Assembly: GCA_000803105.1 (NCBI GenBank)
Contig: JTDA01000002.1
Span: 124,001 to 188,000 of the forward strand
Reading direction: 5' to 3'
DNA length: 64,000 nt
Source: Coprobacter secundus
GTDB lineage: Bacteria > Bacteroidota > Bacteroidia > Bacteroidales > Coprobacteraceae
In this document: piece after piece, positions 37,301 through 44,750 of the stretch
Layout of the letters: each line of letters starts with the position of its first letter
Numbering within the stretch: the stretch's first letter is position 1
Made by a program: the position numbers and the translations under genes
Notes under the pieces: generated by a model
What the model was told of the DNA's origin: nothing
The model's database searches: none
The model's input: the letters and a program-made list of their open reading frames with translations, nothing else

Positions 37301-38836
37301 AAACAAACAATTATCTGTATCCGTTATATCCCCTGAAAACTCTCCGACCTGATAGACCTGGCCATTTTTTGTATATTCAAATGCTACAGCCAATACTTCA
37401 TCTGAATTGAGAGTACTCTTCAACGAAATATAGCCCAACTGTGTGTTCAATGTATATTCAGAACTTTCAAGCTTTCGCGCACTCTCTATCTTTACATAGT
37501 CTCGCCCACCTACAACTTCTACAGGAAGGGATGCTTCGAGCACTTGTGTTACTTGATTGATATTTCGTGCACCATCTATAGCCTTAAGCCGAGCATACAA
37601 GTCATTCGAATTATTCGAAGGGAATTGATATTGTGCATTTGACGTCCAACCGTTGTAGGCCTTCTTACTATACTCAGCAAGGTCCATAAAACCCACTATG
37701 TTTCTTGACTGATCGTAATTTCCTCTTTTATTGGTTACCCAAACCTCTATACGATTAATTGTTACCCCCGATGATACGTACGGTAATTTAGAAACAAATT
37801 GATCGTAATTGTCCCTAAAATAATGAGCTAAGAAAAAATGTCTATTTTCGTCATAACTATCGGCACTAAATTCAAATTCAGTAGTCTGCGCTCCACCTTT
37901 TGAGTTTACGGTCTTTGATTCTGATTCTTGTTGCGATACCAAGGCCGTTGCCGTAAGCTTGCCAAACTGCATAGTCGTCTTTATACCAAATAAGGCAGAA
38001 CTACCTCGTATAAGCGATGATCCTGTAGTCATGCTGACATTACCGGCCTCTATATTTTTTATAATTTCATCTTCTTTCCCTTCATATTGCAATTTCAATT
38101 TCTGAGCATCAAAGTCAAACGTAGCATCAGTATTATAATTCATATTGAAATTGAGCTTATCTCCAACTTTTGCAGTTATATTTGCTTGAATTTTCTCATC
38201 AAAATCAAAATATGTCTTTTTCCGGGCAGAAACGGACAAGGCCGGATTGTCTATTTTATTCGTTTTTATAGCCATCGTAAGTTCAGCCGATCCTTGAGTT
38301 TTTATCTGTACACCACCCGGGCCAAATACCTTATCCAGAGGTCCGATATTAAACTTCATATCCAAGAAGTCAAATTCCTTTTTTCCTTTGGCAAAAGTTT
38401 CTGCATTTTTCTGTCGATAATACGCCTGCATAGATTTTTTCAACGAATAATCTTGATATTCATCAGCAGTCATCATAATAGGGGTCACGATTTCTTTATC
38501 CCCTACCTTCGTTCGAATAACATAGCAATTAGTTTCAGGATCATAATCGACTACAGTTCTCACGTTTTCAGGAGTTTTCAAATCAGCCGGATGATTTTTT
38601 ATCAAATCTTCATAAGTTTCAGAAGATGTCTTAGCCACCGGATAACGAGGTTTTGCTTTGGGTGTTGTAACAGAATCCTGTGAAACGGAGTTCTCGGCTT
38701 TAGCTCTCAATTCCGAGGAAATATCAAGAAATTCTGGATAACTGAAATGATTATATGCAGCAAAAGCGGAGTAAATACACACCCCGCTTATGAAAAGAAG
38801 AATATAAAAAATATAATTTATCCTCTTGTTGTTCAT
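31346..38836 (-). CDS. sprA: T9SS outer-membrane translocon protein SprA
   Basis: SprA (Sov in Porphyromonas) forms the 36-strand outer-membrane barrel through which type IX secretion cargo passes. The product is about 2,496 aa, the expected giant size, with an N-terminal membrane/signal segment, long beta-rich repeats throughout, the family features PTVNATAPSRLALNAEFAQ-like (about residue 820) and a C-terminal strand ending in aromatic/hydrophobic residues (VAVRLSLMR). I chose the ATG at 38836; the longer frame starts at a TTG (38872) and would precede the signal peptide by 12 residues. A purine-rich AGGAAAAAGGG lies upstream. ruvA ends 39 nt before this start, and the two are very likely cotranscribed, an arrangement known in Bacteroidota. 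Cargo with sorting domains is encoded in the same window. Confidence 0.95.
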   Translation of the reverse strand: MNNKRINYIFYILLFISGVCIYSAFAAYNHFSYPEFLDISSELRAKAENSVSQDSVTTPKAKPRYPVAKTSSETYEDLIKNHPADLKTPENVRTVVDYDPETNCYVIRTKVGDKEIVTPIMMTADEYQDYSLKKSMQAYYRQKNAETFAKGKKEFDFLDMKFNIGPLDKVFGPGGVQIKTQGSAELTMAIKTNKIDNPALSVSARKKTYFDFDEKIQANITAKVGDKLNFNMNYNTDATFDFDAQKLKLQYEGKEDEIIKNIEAGNVSMTTGSSLIRGSSALFGIKTTMQFGKLTATALVSQQESESKTVNSKGGAQTTEFEFSADSYDENRHFFLAHYFRDNYDQFVSKLPYVSSGVTINRIEVWVTNKRGNYDQSRNIVGFMDLAEYSKKAYNGWTSNAQYQFPSNNSNDLYARLKAIDGARNINQVTQVLEASLPVEVVGGRDYVKIESARKLESSEYTLNTQLGYISLKSTLNSDEVLAVAFEYTKNGQVYQVGEFSGDITDTDNCLFLKLLKGTTVTTQLPIWKLMMKNVYSLNAMQVQKDKFRLDIYYKSDTAGTTLAYMPVGNIKDQTLLKVMNLDRLDNNNEANPNGFFDFIEGYTVLASTGRVIFPVVEPFGSHLKAKIGNIPDVDKYVYQELYDSTLTVARQFAEKNKFVIKGEYQASSGAEIRLNAMNVPRGSVRVTAGGMTLTENVDYSVDYSSGIVTILNQSYIDSGTPISVSLENQSFFNMQRKTMVGLDLNYAFSKNFNIGATIMHLGEKSLTEKVNIGDEVLNNTLWGLNTSYNTEFQWLTSLVNKIPTVNATAPSRLALNAEFAQLIPGKAKNNSTSYIDDFESSQTGLDIRTPYSWVIASTPSMFEESKLSNDIKYGKNRSLLSWYYIDRMFTQRNSSLVPSHIKNDLDQLSSHYVREIDISEIFPNKELGYGESSTLQVLNLSYYPQERGPYNMDVDNMDANGYFTNPQKRWGGIMRKMDTPDFEAANIEYVQFWMLDPFLEDENGTHDGGDLYFNFGEISEDILKDGMKSFENGLPIDGDTTHLAKTVWGKVSKRQSMVYAFDNSEGAREKQDVGLDGLSNDEEFTYPTYANFLQELRTKLSMEAQERMSQDQFSPLNDPAGDNYHFYRGVDYDNAEMNILSRYKHYNGVEGNSSSPDDASDRYYQSSKSVPDVEDINQDNTLNEYERYYQYKVSIRKEDLQVGRNYITDKRTTTVKLRNGKQEEVTWYQFKIPLKDDTSDGTHAPREKVGSIQDFRTIRFARIFLTGFEEETHLRFATMELVRGDWRTYSYSLSNNTGGTNLPAEGDLDVSTVNIEENAGQVPVNYVLPPGVTRIVDPSQSQITQLNEQALSLKVQNLPSKAARGVYKNTNLDMRTYKRLQMFTHAEKLIDDKSSLANGELAVFIRLGSDYKSNYYEYEIPLDLTAPGTYNTYNAEDQNAVWPSQNMFDFPLSLLTDLKLKRNAAKRRGDASVNYTTLYTMYDPDHPKNKVSVIGNPSLSDIASIFIGVRNNSATEKDAVVWVNELRLTGFDEDGGWAARANVNLSVSDIATVNVGGHIETIGFGGLDQSLTERRMENYYQYNVATMVDLGRFFPEKAKVKIPLFYSLSEEINTPKYNPLDQDVLLKDALDAAVTKEEKDSIKEYSIDRSTIESFSLSGLRVDIQSKNPMPYDPANFTFSYSYNRQSKKNPTTLFENTYDHRGNFGYTYTPYVKPWTPFKFIKSKSKHLRLFKDFGLNYLPNNITFNTNMSRYYYEQQLRDLDEGIDMQLPVSINKNFLWDRQFGIQWNLTKTLNFSLATMTNARIDEPAGIVNKELYPDEYKAWKDTVMHSILQLGRPWNYNQTFNASFDVPLNKIPALDWANFSVKYNSTYAWDRGVAVDAETNLGNSINNQGQWNFDGRANLEALYNKSKFLKNVNRKFSNSSRSSVSSQKKRKPFTRQITLKSDTSVSIRHNLDNKKLSVTAKGSDGRIYPVKYKIVDKNNIQILTRDTAHIKLTITPGKRPEDQLWYKAAEYTSRFAMMVRNVNIRYRRSNTMYVPSFKPNVGDIFGQSNSYDILAPGLDFAFGFTDEDYIRKIMDKDWLIVSDSLVSPVVINRTEEVQIDASLEPIKGLKITLNANRTHNHNNQVQFMYDGMPQIQGGNFTMTHIAIKTSLRGSKASNGYSSKAFENFLAYRQIIANRIENLYAGRNLHYPKSGYIAQNNPLLAGRPYNSQNGGVSLSSSDVMIPAFIAAYSGKNPNKVGLTAFPSLKSLLPNWRITYDGLGKIQKLKKYFKSIVLSHAYRCTYSVGSFSSYLNWLEAVGGDSDGWGFVKDEISGNPVPSSPFDISSVSITESFAPLLGIDMTMNNNVTLRAEYKDTRNLSLNSAAGQIVESSTQDITVGAGYKIANFNAVLKLKNDKMESFNNDLTLRADFSFRKNQALIRRIEQNFTQATSGTKTLTISFSADYALSKLITLRAFYDRQINTPLVSSTSYPISDSSFGVAVRLSLMR

Positions 38837-38875
38837 TATTCTGCAAACCCTTTTTCCTGCTGACAGGAGCAAAGG

Positions 38876-39457
38876 TTACATCATTTTTAATGCAGCCTTT
38901 ATTACCTCTTCGACCGTCATTAGAGGAGACTCTTTCAGCAATTTCTGTATTGCCTTCTGAGACTGAATTTGAGAAAAGCCGAGCATTACCAACGCTGCTA
39001 AAGCTTCTTCTTGTACTTCGGAATTAGAAGGCGTACTTATATTTAACGTATCCCCCCCCCGTTTTATTTTATCTTTAAGATCAACAATTATTCTCTGAGC
39101 CGTTTTTGCTCCAATGCCTTTTACTCCCTTCAACATATTTACATTGCCAGAAGCAATAACCTGTTCCAATTCCGGAGGTGTCAATGATGACAAAATCATG
39201 CGTGCAGTATTAGGCCCTACACCAGAAACAGATATGAGCAAAAGAAATAATTCTCTTTCTCTTCGATCGAGAAAACCATACAAAATGTATGCATCTTCTC
39301 GAATAGCTTCATACACATATAATTTACCTGAATTTTTCGAAGACAAAGAGCTGTACGTCGTTAGTGATATATTTAAGAAATATCCTATGCCATTACATTC
39401 TAATATAACTGATGTAGGCGTAAGGTCTACTACTTGTCCGCTTATATATTCTATCAT
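38876..39457 (-). CDS. ruvA: Holliday junction branch migration protein RuvA
   Basis: RuvA binds Holliday junctions and loads RuvB for branch migration. The 193-aa protein has the three normal parts: an N-terminal OB-fold (MIEYISGQVVDL onwards, about 1-65), tandem helix-hairpin-helix motifs (GVGPNTARMIL and GVKGIGAKTAQRII, about 70-130) and a C-terminal RuvB-binding domain (about 150-193). A run of nine G bases encodes the R-G-G of the linker (39052-39060 on the plus strand as C9); slippage would remove the last domain. It lies 65 nt after the hydrogenase gene and just before sprA. Confidence 0.96.
   Translation of the reverse strand: MIEYISGQVVDLTPTSVILECNGIGYFLNISLTTYSSLSSKNSGKLYVYEAIREDAYILYGFLDRRERELFLLLISVSGVGPNTARMILSSLTPPELEQVIASGNVNMLKGVKGIGAKTAQRIIVDLKDKIKRGGDTLNISTPSNSEVQEEALAALVMLGFSQIQSQKAIQKLLKESPLMTVEEVIKAALKMM
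39052..39060 (-). repeat. G9 homopolymer in ruvA
   Basis: Nine consecutive G (C on the plus strand) lie in the flexible linker between the helix-hairpin-helix and RuvB-binding domains of RuvA, around residue 133. Such runs are prone to slipped-strand mutation and stand out in this AT-rich sequence. Confidence 0.9.
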
Positions 39458-39522
39458 AAGTAAATATGTTTTTGAGATATACTAACTGTTACAACCATTG
39501 TCTGCCAACAGAATGACAATAA

Positions 39523-40995
39523 TCACTTCTTTCCAGACTCACTGATTGGTTCCTGAGATGTTGCAAACTTATCCAACGCCAATTTGAAAAGTCTTGTCCC
39601 TGTAGAAGAATCTACATTTGCTGACGGCCCCGTAATACATCCTCCTTCACAAGCCATAACTTCTACAAATTTTGCCGGAGATTTTCCTTTTGCAAAAGCT
39701 CTTAATAGGGCAATATTCTTCTTATTCAAATTTGCCACCTGAATAGCTTTCAAATCCGGGATTAACCCCTGAGCCTTGACAGCACCCAAAACACCACCTG
39801 TCATACCAAAACCTTTTCCATCTCTATGAGCATCACAAACAAAATCTCCTTTTCCAACTTGAGAAACGTCAATTCCCAAACCATCAAAAACAGACTGTAC
39901 TTCTTCAAATGTCATAACAAAATCCACAGCTTCATCTTTCCTCGCTTCGGCCCGTTTTGCGACACACGGACCTATAAAAACGACCTGGGCATCGGGATAT
40001 TTTTCTTTTGCAATCCGAGCAGAAAAATACATAGGAGAACCTGTATGTGAGACATAAGGTTTCATATCTTTTACATGTTTTTCTACTAATGCTATATATG
40101 AAGGGCAACAAGAAGTTGTCATAAAAACTTGACCTTCTTCAAGCTTTTCTTTCAATTCTTTGGCCTCATTATAAGTAGTCTCCATAGCCCCCTGAGCAAC
40201 TTCAAGTACATCATGAAAACCAATTTTCTTTATTGCATTAAATATTTCCTCAAGACTTTCCGAATACTGTCCCATTATAGACGGAGCCACAATTGCCACA
40301 ACTTTTTTTCCAGACCGAATCTGAGATAATATATCAAAAACTTGGGATATTTCAAAAATAGAGCCAAAGGGACAAGCATTTATACACTTACCACAATAAA
40401 TACACTTTGACTCATCTATATGTTCTATTCCATTCTCATCTTTAGAAATCGCTTTTACTGGACATGCTTCTTCACAAGGAATAGGGATATATACAATAGC
40501 ATGATAAGGACACGCTTCTTTACAAATACCACAGCTGATACATTTATCATGATCTATCTTAGCCTGTCCATTACGGTCAAATGTAATCGCATGTTTGCTA
40601 CAATTCATATAACAAGCTCTGGCTACACACCCACGACATAAGTTTGTCACTTCATAATTTACTTGCACACATGCCGAACAAGCCTCATCAATAACACATA
40701 AAATATTTTCTTTGGTATTCTTTCCTCTTTTTAACGCTTCCGATGCATAATAAGAAAGAGGTACAAGCTCGTCCGTCTCATCCTGCATGTCAAAACCTAA
40801 TAAAGGAAATGATTTATATTTCCATACAGCACGCTCCTTATGCACACAACAGCGGCCTCTAACTTTTGCATTACGGGGAGTCAATTCGATGGGCAAACGG
40901 TCAATTTTCTCCACTAATTGGTCTTGATTCCATAAATTTACCAATCGGGCCATCAATACTCGACGAACAATCAATACGTTATTTGCAAATGCCAT
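39523..40995 (-). CDS. [FeFe] hydrogenase, group B-like
   Basis: The 490-aa protein has an N-terminal Cys-rich region (CCVHKERA, CSACVQV, CRGCVARACYMNC), two ferredoxin-type 4Fe-4S motifs (CISCGICKEACP and CIYCGKCINACP) and a C-terminal H-cluster domain. The H-cluster signatures are TSCCPSY, GPCVAKRAEA and EVMACEGGCITGP. These differ from group A (TSCCPxW, MPCxxKxxE) and fit the group B type found in gut Bacteroidota, where it evolves H2 from reduced ferredoxin during fermentation; the group assignment is from motif memory. No signal peptide is present. Maturation genes hydEFG are not in the window. It has a textbook promoter at 41032-41062. Confidence 0.88.
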   Translation of the reverse strand: MAFANNVLIVRRVLMARLVNLWNQDQLVEKIDRLPIELTPRNAKVRGRCCVHKERAVWKYKSFPLLGFDMQDETDELVPLSYYASEALKRGKNTKENILCVIDEACSACVQVNYEVTNLCRGCVARACYMNCSKHAITFDRNGQAKIDHDKCISCGICKEACPYHAIVYIPIPCEEACPVKAISKDENGIEHIDESKCIYCGKCINACPFGSIFEISQVFDILSQIRSGKKVVAIVAPSIMGQYSESLEEIFNAIKKIGFHDVLEVAQGAMETTYNEAKELKEKLEEGQVFMTTSCCPSYIALVEKHVKDMKPYVSHTGSPMYFSARIAKEKYPDAQVVFIGPCVAKRAEARKDEAVDFVMTFEEVQSVFDGLGIDVSQVGKGDFVCDAHRDGKGFGMTGGVLGAVKAQGLIPDLKAIQVANLNKKNIALLRAFAKGKSPAKFVEVMACEGGCITGPSANVDSSTGTRLFKLALDKFATSQEPISESGKK

Positions 40996-41031
40996 AGAAT
41001 GTTATTAAAAGCTAATTTTTGAAATGAGGCA

Positions 41032-41062
41032 CAAAGGTACACCTATTTTCTTAAACAACAAA
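41032..41062 (-). promoter_or_regulatory. consensus promoter of the hydrogenase gene
   Basis: On the minus strand TTTG (41062-41059) and TACCTTTG (41039-41032) are separated by exactly 19 nt, a perfect match to the Bacteroidetes TTTG-N19-TAnnTTTG promoter. Predicted start about 41026, leader about 30 nt. Confidence 0.75.
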
Positions 41063-41078
41063 TCACTCTGTACCTTTA

Positions 41079-41435
41079 TTACATTTCAGAAGAAAATTGG
41101 AGCATTGTGCATTTGCCATTGATTTGAGCTTTCGGTTCTATAGCTAAAGTTGAGACCTCAATATCACCCTCCAATAACGAAGTCGATTTCAATACTAATT
41201 TTTCCTCAACCTTTATATTTCCCTTAACTGCTCCCATTATTTCTGCATTAACAGCATTTATATTCCCTGTAACCTTCCCCTTCTCTCCAATAATTACTTT
41301 CCCCCTACAATCCAAATTTCCTTCCAATATACCATCGATACGAATATCAGAGGATGCTGATATATTACCTATTACCGTAGTATCTACAGTCAACGAGTTG
41401 TGTGTAAGTCCTGGGGAAAGAATATCTCTTGCCAT
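41079..41435 (-). CDS. bactofilin (polymer-forming cytoskeletal protein)
   Basis: Bactofilins are small proteins that polymerise through a right-handed beta-helix and scaffold cell-wall or envelope enzymes. The 118-aa product is nearly all bactofilin domain, with repeating short strands around Gly and hydrophobic residues (for instance ISASSDIRIDGILEGNLDCRG and GKVTGNINAVNAEIMGAVKGN segments). The N-terminal tail is short and there is no membrane helix. It lies just upstream of the hydrogenase promoter, on the same strand. Its own -7 candidate is at 41470-41477. Confidence 0.9.
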   Translation of the reverse strand: MARDILSPGLTHNSLTVDTTVIGNISASSDIRIDGILEGNLDCRGKVIIGEKGKVTGNINAVNAEIMGAVKGNIKVEEKLVLKSTSLLEGDIEVSTLAIEPKAQINGKCTMLQFSSEM

Positions 41436-41469
41436 ATTAAGTAGATTAATAAATAATTCGCATTATTTG

Positions 41470-41477
41470 CAAAAATA
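41470..41477 (-). promoter_or_regulatory. -7 promoter element of the bactofilin gene
   Basis: The minus strand reads TATTTTTG, matching TAnnTTTG, 34 nt upstream of the start codon. No well-spaced TTTG is visible. Confidence 0.35.
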
Positions 41478-41575
41478 ATATTTATCCCCATAAAAATACG
41501 ACTTTATGATTACAAAACTTTTTTAATCATCAGTTTTTTACGTAATTTGTATCGTTACTTTGAATACCCATAAAT

Positions 41576-41929
41576 ATGGAAAGTTATATTGAACTTGAAA
41601 AAATACACTTTTATGCCTATCATGGTGTTTCTGAAGAAGAACGAAAAGTTGGTAACAATTATGAAGTATATATAAAAGTATATACAGATATAACTCAAGC
41701 AATAGCAACCGATAATCTTCTTACAACTATCGATTACGGACAATTATATGAATGGATTAAAGAAGAAATGATGCAACCGTCAAAGCTCTTGGAACATGTA
41801 GTAGGTCGTATAAAAAAAAGTATTCTAAAAAACTGTCCGAACATCACAGGAGGAACAATAAAAATATCAAAAATAAAGCCCCCTATACCAGGAGATATAG
41901 AAAGGGCTTCGGTCACCATTAATTGGTAA
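41576..41929 (+). CDS. folB: dihydroneopterin aldolase
   Basis: FolB converts 7,8-dihydroneopterin to 6-hydroxymethyl-dihydropterin in folate synthesis. The 117-aa protein matches the family in length and motifs: FYAYHGVSEEERKVGNNYEV near the N-terminus with the substrate Glu, the TIDYGQLYEWI segment, LLEHVVGRI, and the C-terminal KIKPPIPGDIE with the catalytic Lys. It is a single plus-strand gene divergent from bactofilin, and ends 14 nt before the convergent peptidase stop codon with no separate terminator seen. Confidence 0.95.
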   Translation: MESYIELEKIHFYAYHGVSEEERKVGNNYEVYIKVYTDITQAIATDNLLTTIDYGQLYEWIKEEMMQPSKLLEHVVGRIKKSILKNCPNITGGTIKISKIKPPIPGDIERASVTINW

Positions 41930-41943
41930 TATAAGAACTTTTA

Positions 41944-43158
41944 TTACTTAAGATTCAATCTTTTTTGAATATCCTTAGGTATCGCATTTTTATTAACAAC
42001 ATAACTGATCGTTTTATAAAGGACAAAAGGTTCTGATGCATAGAAATAACCATCATAATCATTATCTGTCCCCCATGAGTTTTTAACTTTATAATATTTA
42101 TTTCCATTTTGATCTACAGCCGTACCTACAATTTGCATACCGTGATCATCTGTCGTTTCATAATTATCAAAAGCTTCCTGACGTACTTCTTGAGTTATTA
42201 ATTTTTCTTTCTTAGATTTTTCCTTGCTTTCTTTTTGCTTTTCCTCTTCGGATAATTTTGTCCATCTAGCTTTTTCCGAATCACTCATATCTTTGACTTT
42301 ATCATCTGGGACAATAGCATAACCTTTATTATATAAAAAACCTCGTTCACTAACATCTGATGCCCAAAAAATCGTATAGCCTTTATCTATCGAGTTTTTC
42401 ATTATACGAGAAAAATCCTCTAAAGGCACATTATAAGAAAGGCCCCATGCCCAATTATCCGGCACCTCTACAGCAAAAGGCTGATCAAATGGATGATGAG
42501 TAAAAGAAGTAATGGAAACATAATCGTCCAAATTCAACCCCAAAGAATCAAAAAATGTTTTAGGTGTATACTCTTTTCCCTGATAAGTAAAAGTCTCTGG
42601 TTCTTTACCCAGATAAGCATCTAATATAGCAATATATCCTTCTTTCCACGAAGGTGTTAACTTGCGGTTTTTATTTGTTATTACAGCTTTAACATATGCT
42701 TCAAGCACAGCATCCAATTCTCCATGACGGTGAATATCAAGACCATAATTAAGACCTTTATAAGCTTCTTCAGGAACGATTCCATATTTTTTTATTATAT
42801 CCAATACATCTAAAGTAGAACCTCCGCCACCGAAATTGATGGTGCCATGCATACGAACATACTTTTCAGCCTTTTCAATATACGCATGACGGACAATAAA
42901 CATTTCAGACAAATCAACTTCTGGCTTACCTTGTCTCAATAATTCGCTTTCAAGAAAAGCAGTTCCTGCAAAACTCCAACATGTACCTGAACTACTTTGA
43001 TTTTTTACTGGTGTAGTTTTCAATAACTTCACATCTGTAAACTGATACTCTTTCGTTTTTTTTGCATTTTTGACACTATCATTTTTTTCTACGGTTTGAG
43101 CCATAGTTCCAACTGCAATAAACATCATCATTCCGATGGTAAGAACATTTTTCAGCAT
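41944..43158 (-). CDS. exported C1 family (bleomycin hydrolase-like) peptidase
   Basis: The 404-aa papain-fold peptidase has the active-site Cys in SSSGTCWSFAG, the His in DDHGMQIVG and the Asn in KNSWGTDND, arranged as in PepC/bleomycin hydrolase. Unlike the usual cytoplasmic enzymes it begins with a signal peptide (residues 1-20, ending M-A-Q), so it should act in the periplasm or outside the cell. A charged helix rich in Lys and Glu (about residues 285-318) is inserted before the His region. The substrate is unknown; peptide scavenging is plausible. It is divergent from the T9SS plug gene, with a TATCTTTA-like -7 box in the upstream region. Confidence 0.9.
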   Translation of the reverse strand: MLKNVLTIGMMMFIAVGTMAQTVEKNDSVKNAKKTKEYQFTDVKLLKTTPVKNQSSSGTCWSFAGTAFLESELLRQGKPEVDLSEMFIVRHAYIEKAEKYVRMHGTINFGGGGSTLDVLDIIKKYGIVPEEAYKGLNYGLDIHRHGELDAVLEAYVKAVITNKNRKLTPSWKEGYIAILDAYLGKEPETFTYQGKEYTPKTFFDSLGLNLDDYVSITSFTHHPFDQPFAVEVPDNWAWGLSYNVPLEDFSRIMKNSIDKGYTIFWASDVSERGFLYNKGYAIVPDDKVKDMSDSEKARWTKLSEEEKQKESKEKSKKEKLITQEVRQEAFDNYETTDDHGMQIVGTAVDQNGNKYYKVKNSWGTDNDYDGYFYASEPFVLYKTISYVVNKNAIPKDIQKRLNLK

Positions 43159-43325
43159 AATATCTCTTCCTTGTTAAATTTTCGAGCCGTAAAGATAGTA
43201 ATATCATTTATAAAAAAAATCGAAAGATTTATTGCTTTTTCAGAATTTACATTAATACGTTACTATGATACACTGAAAAATTTGAAAATTCAAATAGGAT
43301 TATTCAACCTCTACAAATATTTTAT

Positions 43326-43333
43326 TATGTTTG
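43326..43333 (+). promoter_or_regulatory. -7 promoter element of the T9SS plug gene
   Basis: TATGTTTG matches TAnnTTTG, 34 nt upstream of the ATG. An inverted repeat (ATTTGAA-N2-TTCAAAT, 43280-43295) lies about 50 bp upstream of the predicted start, of unknown meaning. Confidence 0.45.
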
Positions 43334-43367
43334 TATTCAGAAACATACAAAATATAAAACAACATAA

Positions 43368-44639
43368 ATGAGTACTCTAATTAAAATAATAACCATCTTC
43401 ATAATCTCTTTTTCCGTTTTCTTTCCTGCAAAGGGAGCTATCGTTTATCAGACTAAAGCATTACATCCTTCTATACAGACAATACGTACGCGAGTTTTTG
43501 ATAAAGCATATTTCCCCCCAGTTATACGTCTTGACAATGACGACCAACTTATCGTATCTTTTGATAAATTTGCTGAAGAAAGTGAATATCTGGAATACAA
43601 AATCGTTCATTGTAACGCAAACTGGACACCTTCAGATCTATCTGTCATGGAATATCTTGATGGTTTTAATCAAAACAGAGTAGAAGAAGGTGAACTTTCG
43701 TTCAACACATTCCGACATTACGTACATTACACAATTACATTACCTAATGAGTCTGTACGATTTAAAGTATCAGGGAATTATGTACTGATCGTTTTTCCAG
43801 AAAATCAACCAGAAAAACCTCTTTTACAAGTCTGCTTCTCCGTATTTGAAAACCGCGTAACAGTACCCATATCCATAACTTCTCGTACAGACATCGATTA
43901 TAATAAATCTCATCAACAACTCGAATTTTCAATTTTACATCCTAATTATAATATAAGAAACCCCCAAACTGATTTAAAAATATATATATCACAAAACAAT
44001 CGTCTCGACAATCAAACTCAAATAAACCACCCTTTATATGTAAAATCAAACGAATTAGTATACGCCCATAATCCCAACCTCATTTTCGAAGCAGGAAATG
44101 AGTACCGTAGATTCGAAATGGTAAGCACCCGCTATGCCGGAATAAATGTGGAAAGTATCCAATACTTCGATCCATATTACCATGTTGATTTATTCCCTGA
44201 CCGTCTTCGTAATCAAGGGAATTATGTATTTGACCAAACCCAATACGGACATTTCACCATACGACAAAGTGATGCCGATAATAGTGATGTAGAAGCCGAT
44301 TATTTCATCGTACATTTTACACTCGATTATGATAATGCTTTAATACCCGGAACCATATATATAGATGGAGAATTTACCAACGGACAATTTAACGACCAAA
44401 ACAAAATGGTTTATAATTTTGAGACCAAACGATACGAAAAAGCATTATATCTAAAACAGGGTTCCTACAATTATCAATATCTTTTCATCCCACATGGGAC
44501 AACCAAGGGAACTCCTGCAAATATAGAAGGGAATTTTTATGAAACCAAAAATGAATATTTGGTCAAAGTATATCATCGTGTCCCAGGAGAACGGTATGAT
44601 CGCTTAATTGGTATTGGTAGAGCGTTTTCCGGTGAATAA
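43368..44639 (+). CDS. type IX secretion system plug protein (DUF5103)
   Basis: The 423-aa product has a signal peptide (about residues 1-23) and the layout of the DUF5103 family: an N-terminal beta domain starting with the extended strand PPVIRLDNDDQLIVSFD, a Y-x-I-x-H-C-N-x-x-W segment (YKIVHCNANW), and a C-terminal Ig-like domain with the NQGNYVF and YIDGEFTNGQFN segments. In Flavobacterium this protein plugs the periplasmic end of the SprA barrel when no cargo is passing. Finding it about 4.5 kb from sprA supports a working secretion complex, though the two genes are not in one operon. It is convergent with the PepSY gene. Confidence 0.9.
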   Translation: MSTLIKIITIFIISFSVFFPAKGAIVYQTKALHPSIQTIRTRVFDKAYFPPVIRLDNDDQLIVSFDKFAEESEYLEYKIVHCNANWTPSDLSVMEYLDGFNQNRVEEGELSFNTFRHYVHYTITLPNESVRFKVSGNYVLIVFPENQPEKPLLQVCFSVFENRVTVPISITSRTDIDYNKSHQQLEFSILHPNYNIRNPQTDLKIYISQNNRLDNQTQINHPLYVKSNELVYAHNPNLIFEAGNEYRRFEMVSTRYAGINVESIQYFDPYYHVDLFPDRLRNQGNYVFDQTQYGHFTIRQSDADNSDVEADYFIVHFTLDYDNALIPGTIYIDGEFTNGQFNDQNKMVYNFETKRYEKALYLKQGSYNYQYLFIPHGTTKGTPANIEGNFYETKNEYLVKVYHRVPGERYDRLIGIGRAFSGE

Positions 44640-44695
44640 ATGTTCTTAAAAGAAGGTATATCACTTGAAATTATTCTCAAATCAAATACAAAAGA

Positions 44696-44735
44696 AAAGC
44701 GGAAATATCAAAAATTTTCAGAATATTTCCGCTTT
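44696..44735. terminator. bidirectional terminator between plug and PepSY genes
   Basis: A perfect 13-bp stem (arms 44696-44708 and 44723-44735, AAAGCGGAAATAT and complement) with a 14-nt loop lies between convergent genes. The minus strand continues with TCTTTTG after the TTT arm end, giving the better T-tract. Confidence 0.85.
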
Positions 44736-44750
44736 AAATATAGAATTTAG

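Noticed and set aside
38087..38683. Open frame of 198 codons on the plus strand
   Set aside because: Antisense to the sprA 5' region; composition rich in Phe, Ile and Ser is that of a complementary-strand shadow.
43280..43295. Palindrome ATTTGAA-N2-TTCAAAT as an FNR-type operator
   Set aside because: The spacer is too short for the TTGAT-N4-ATCAA pattern, and short AT-rich palindromes are expected by chance here.
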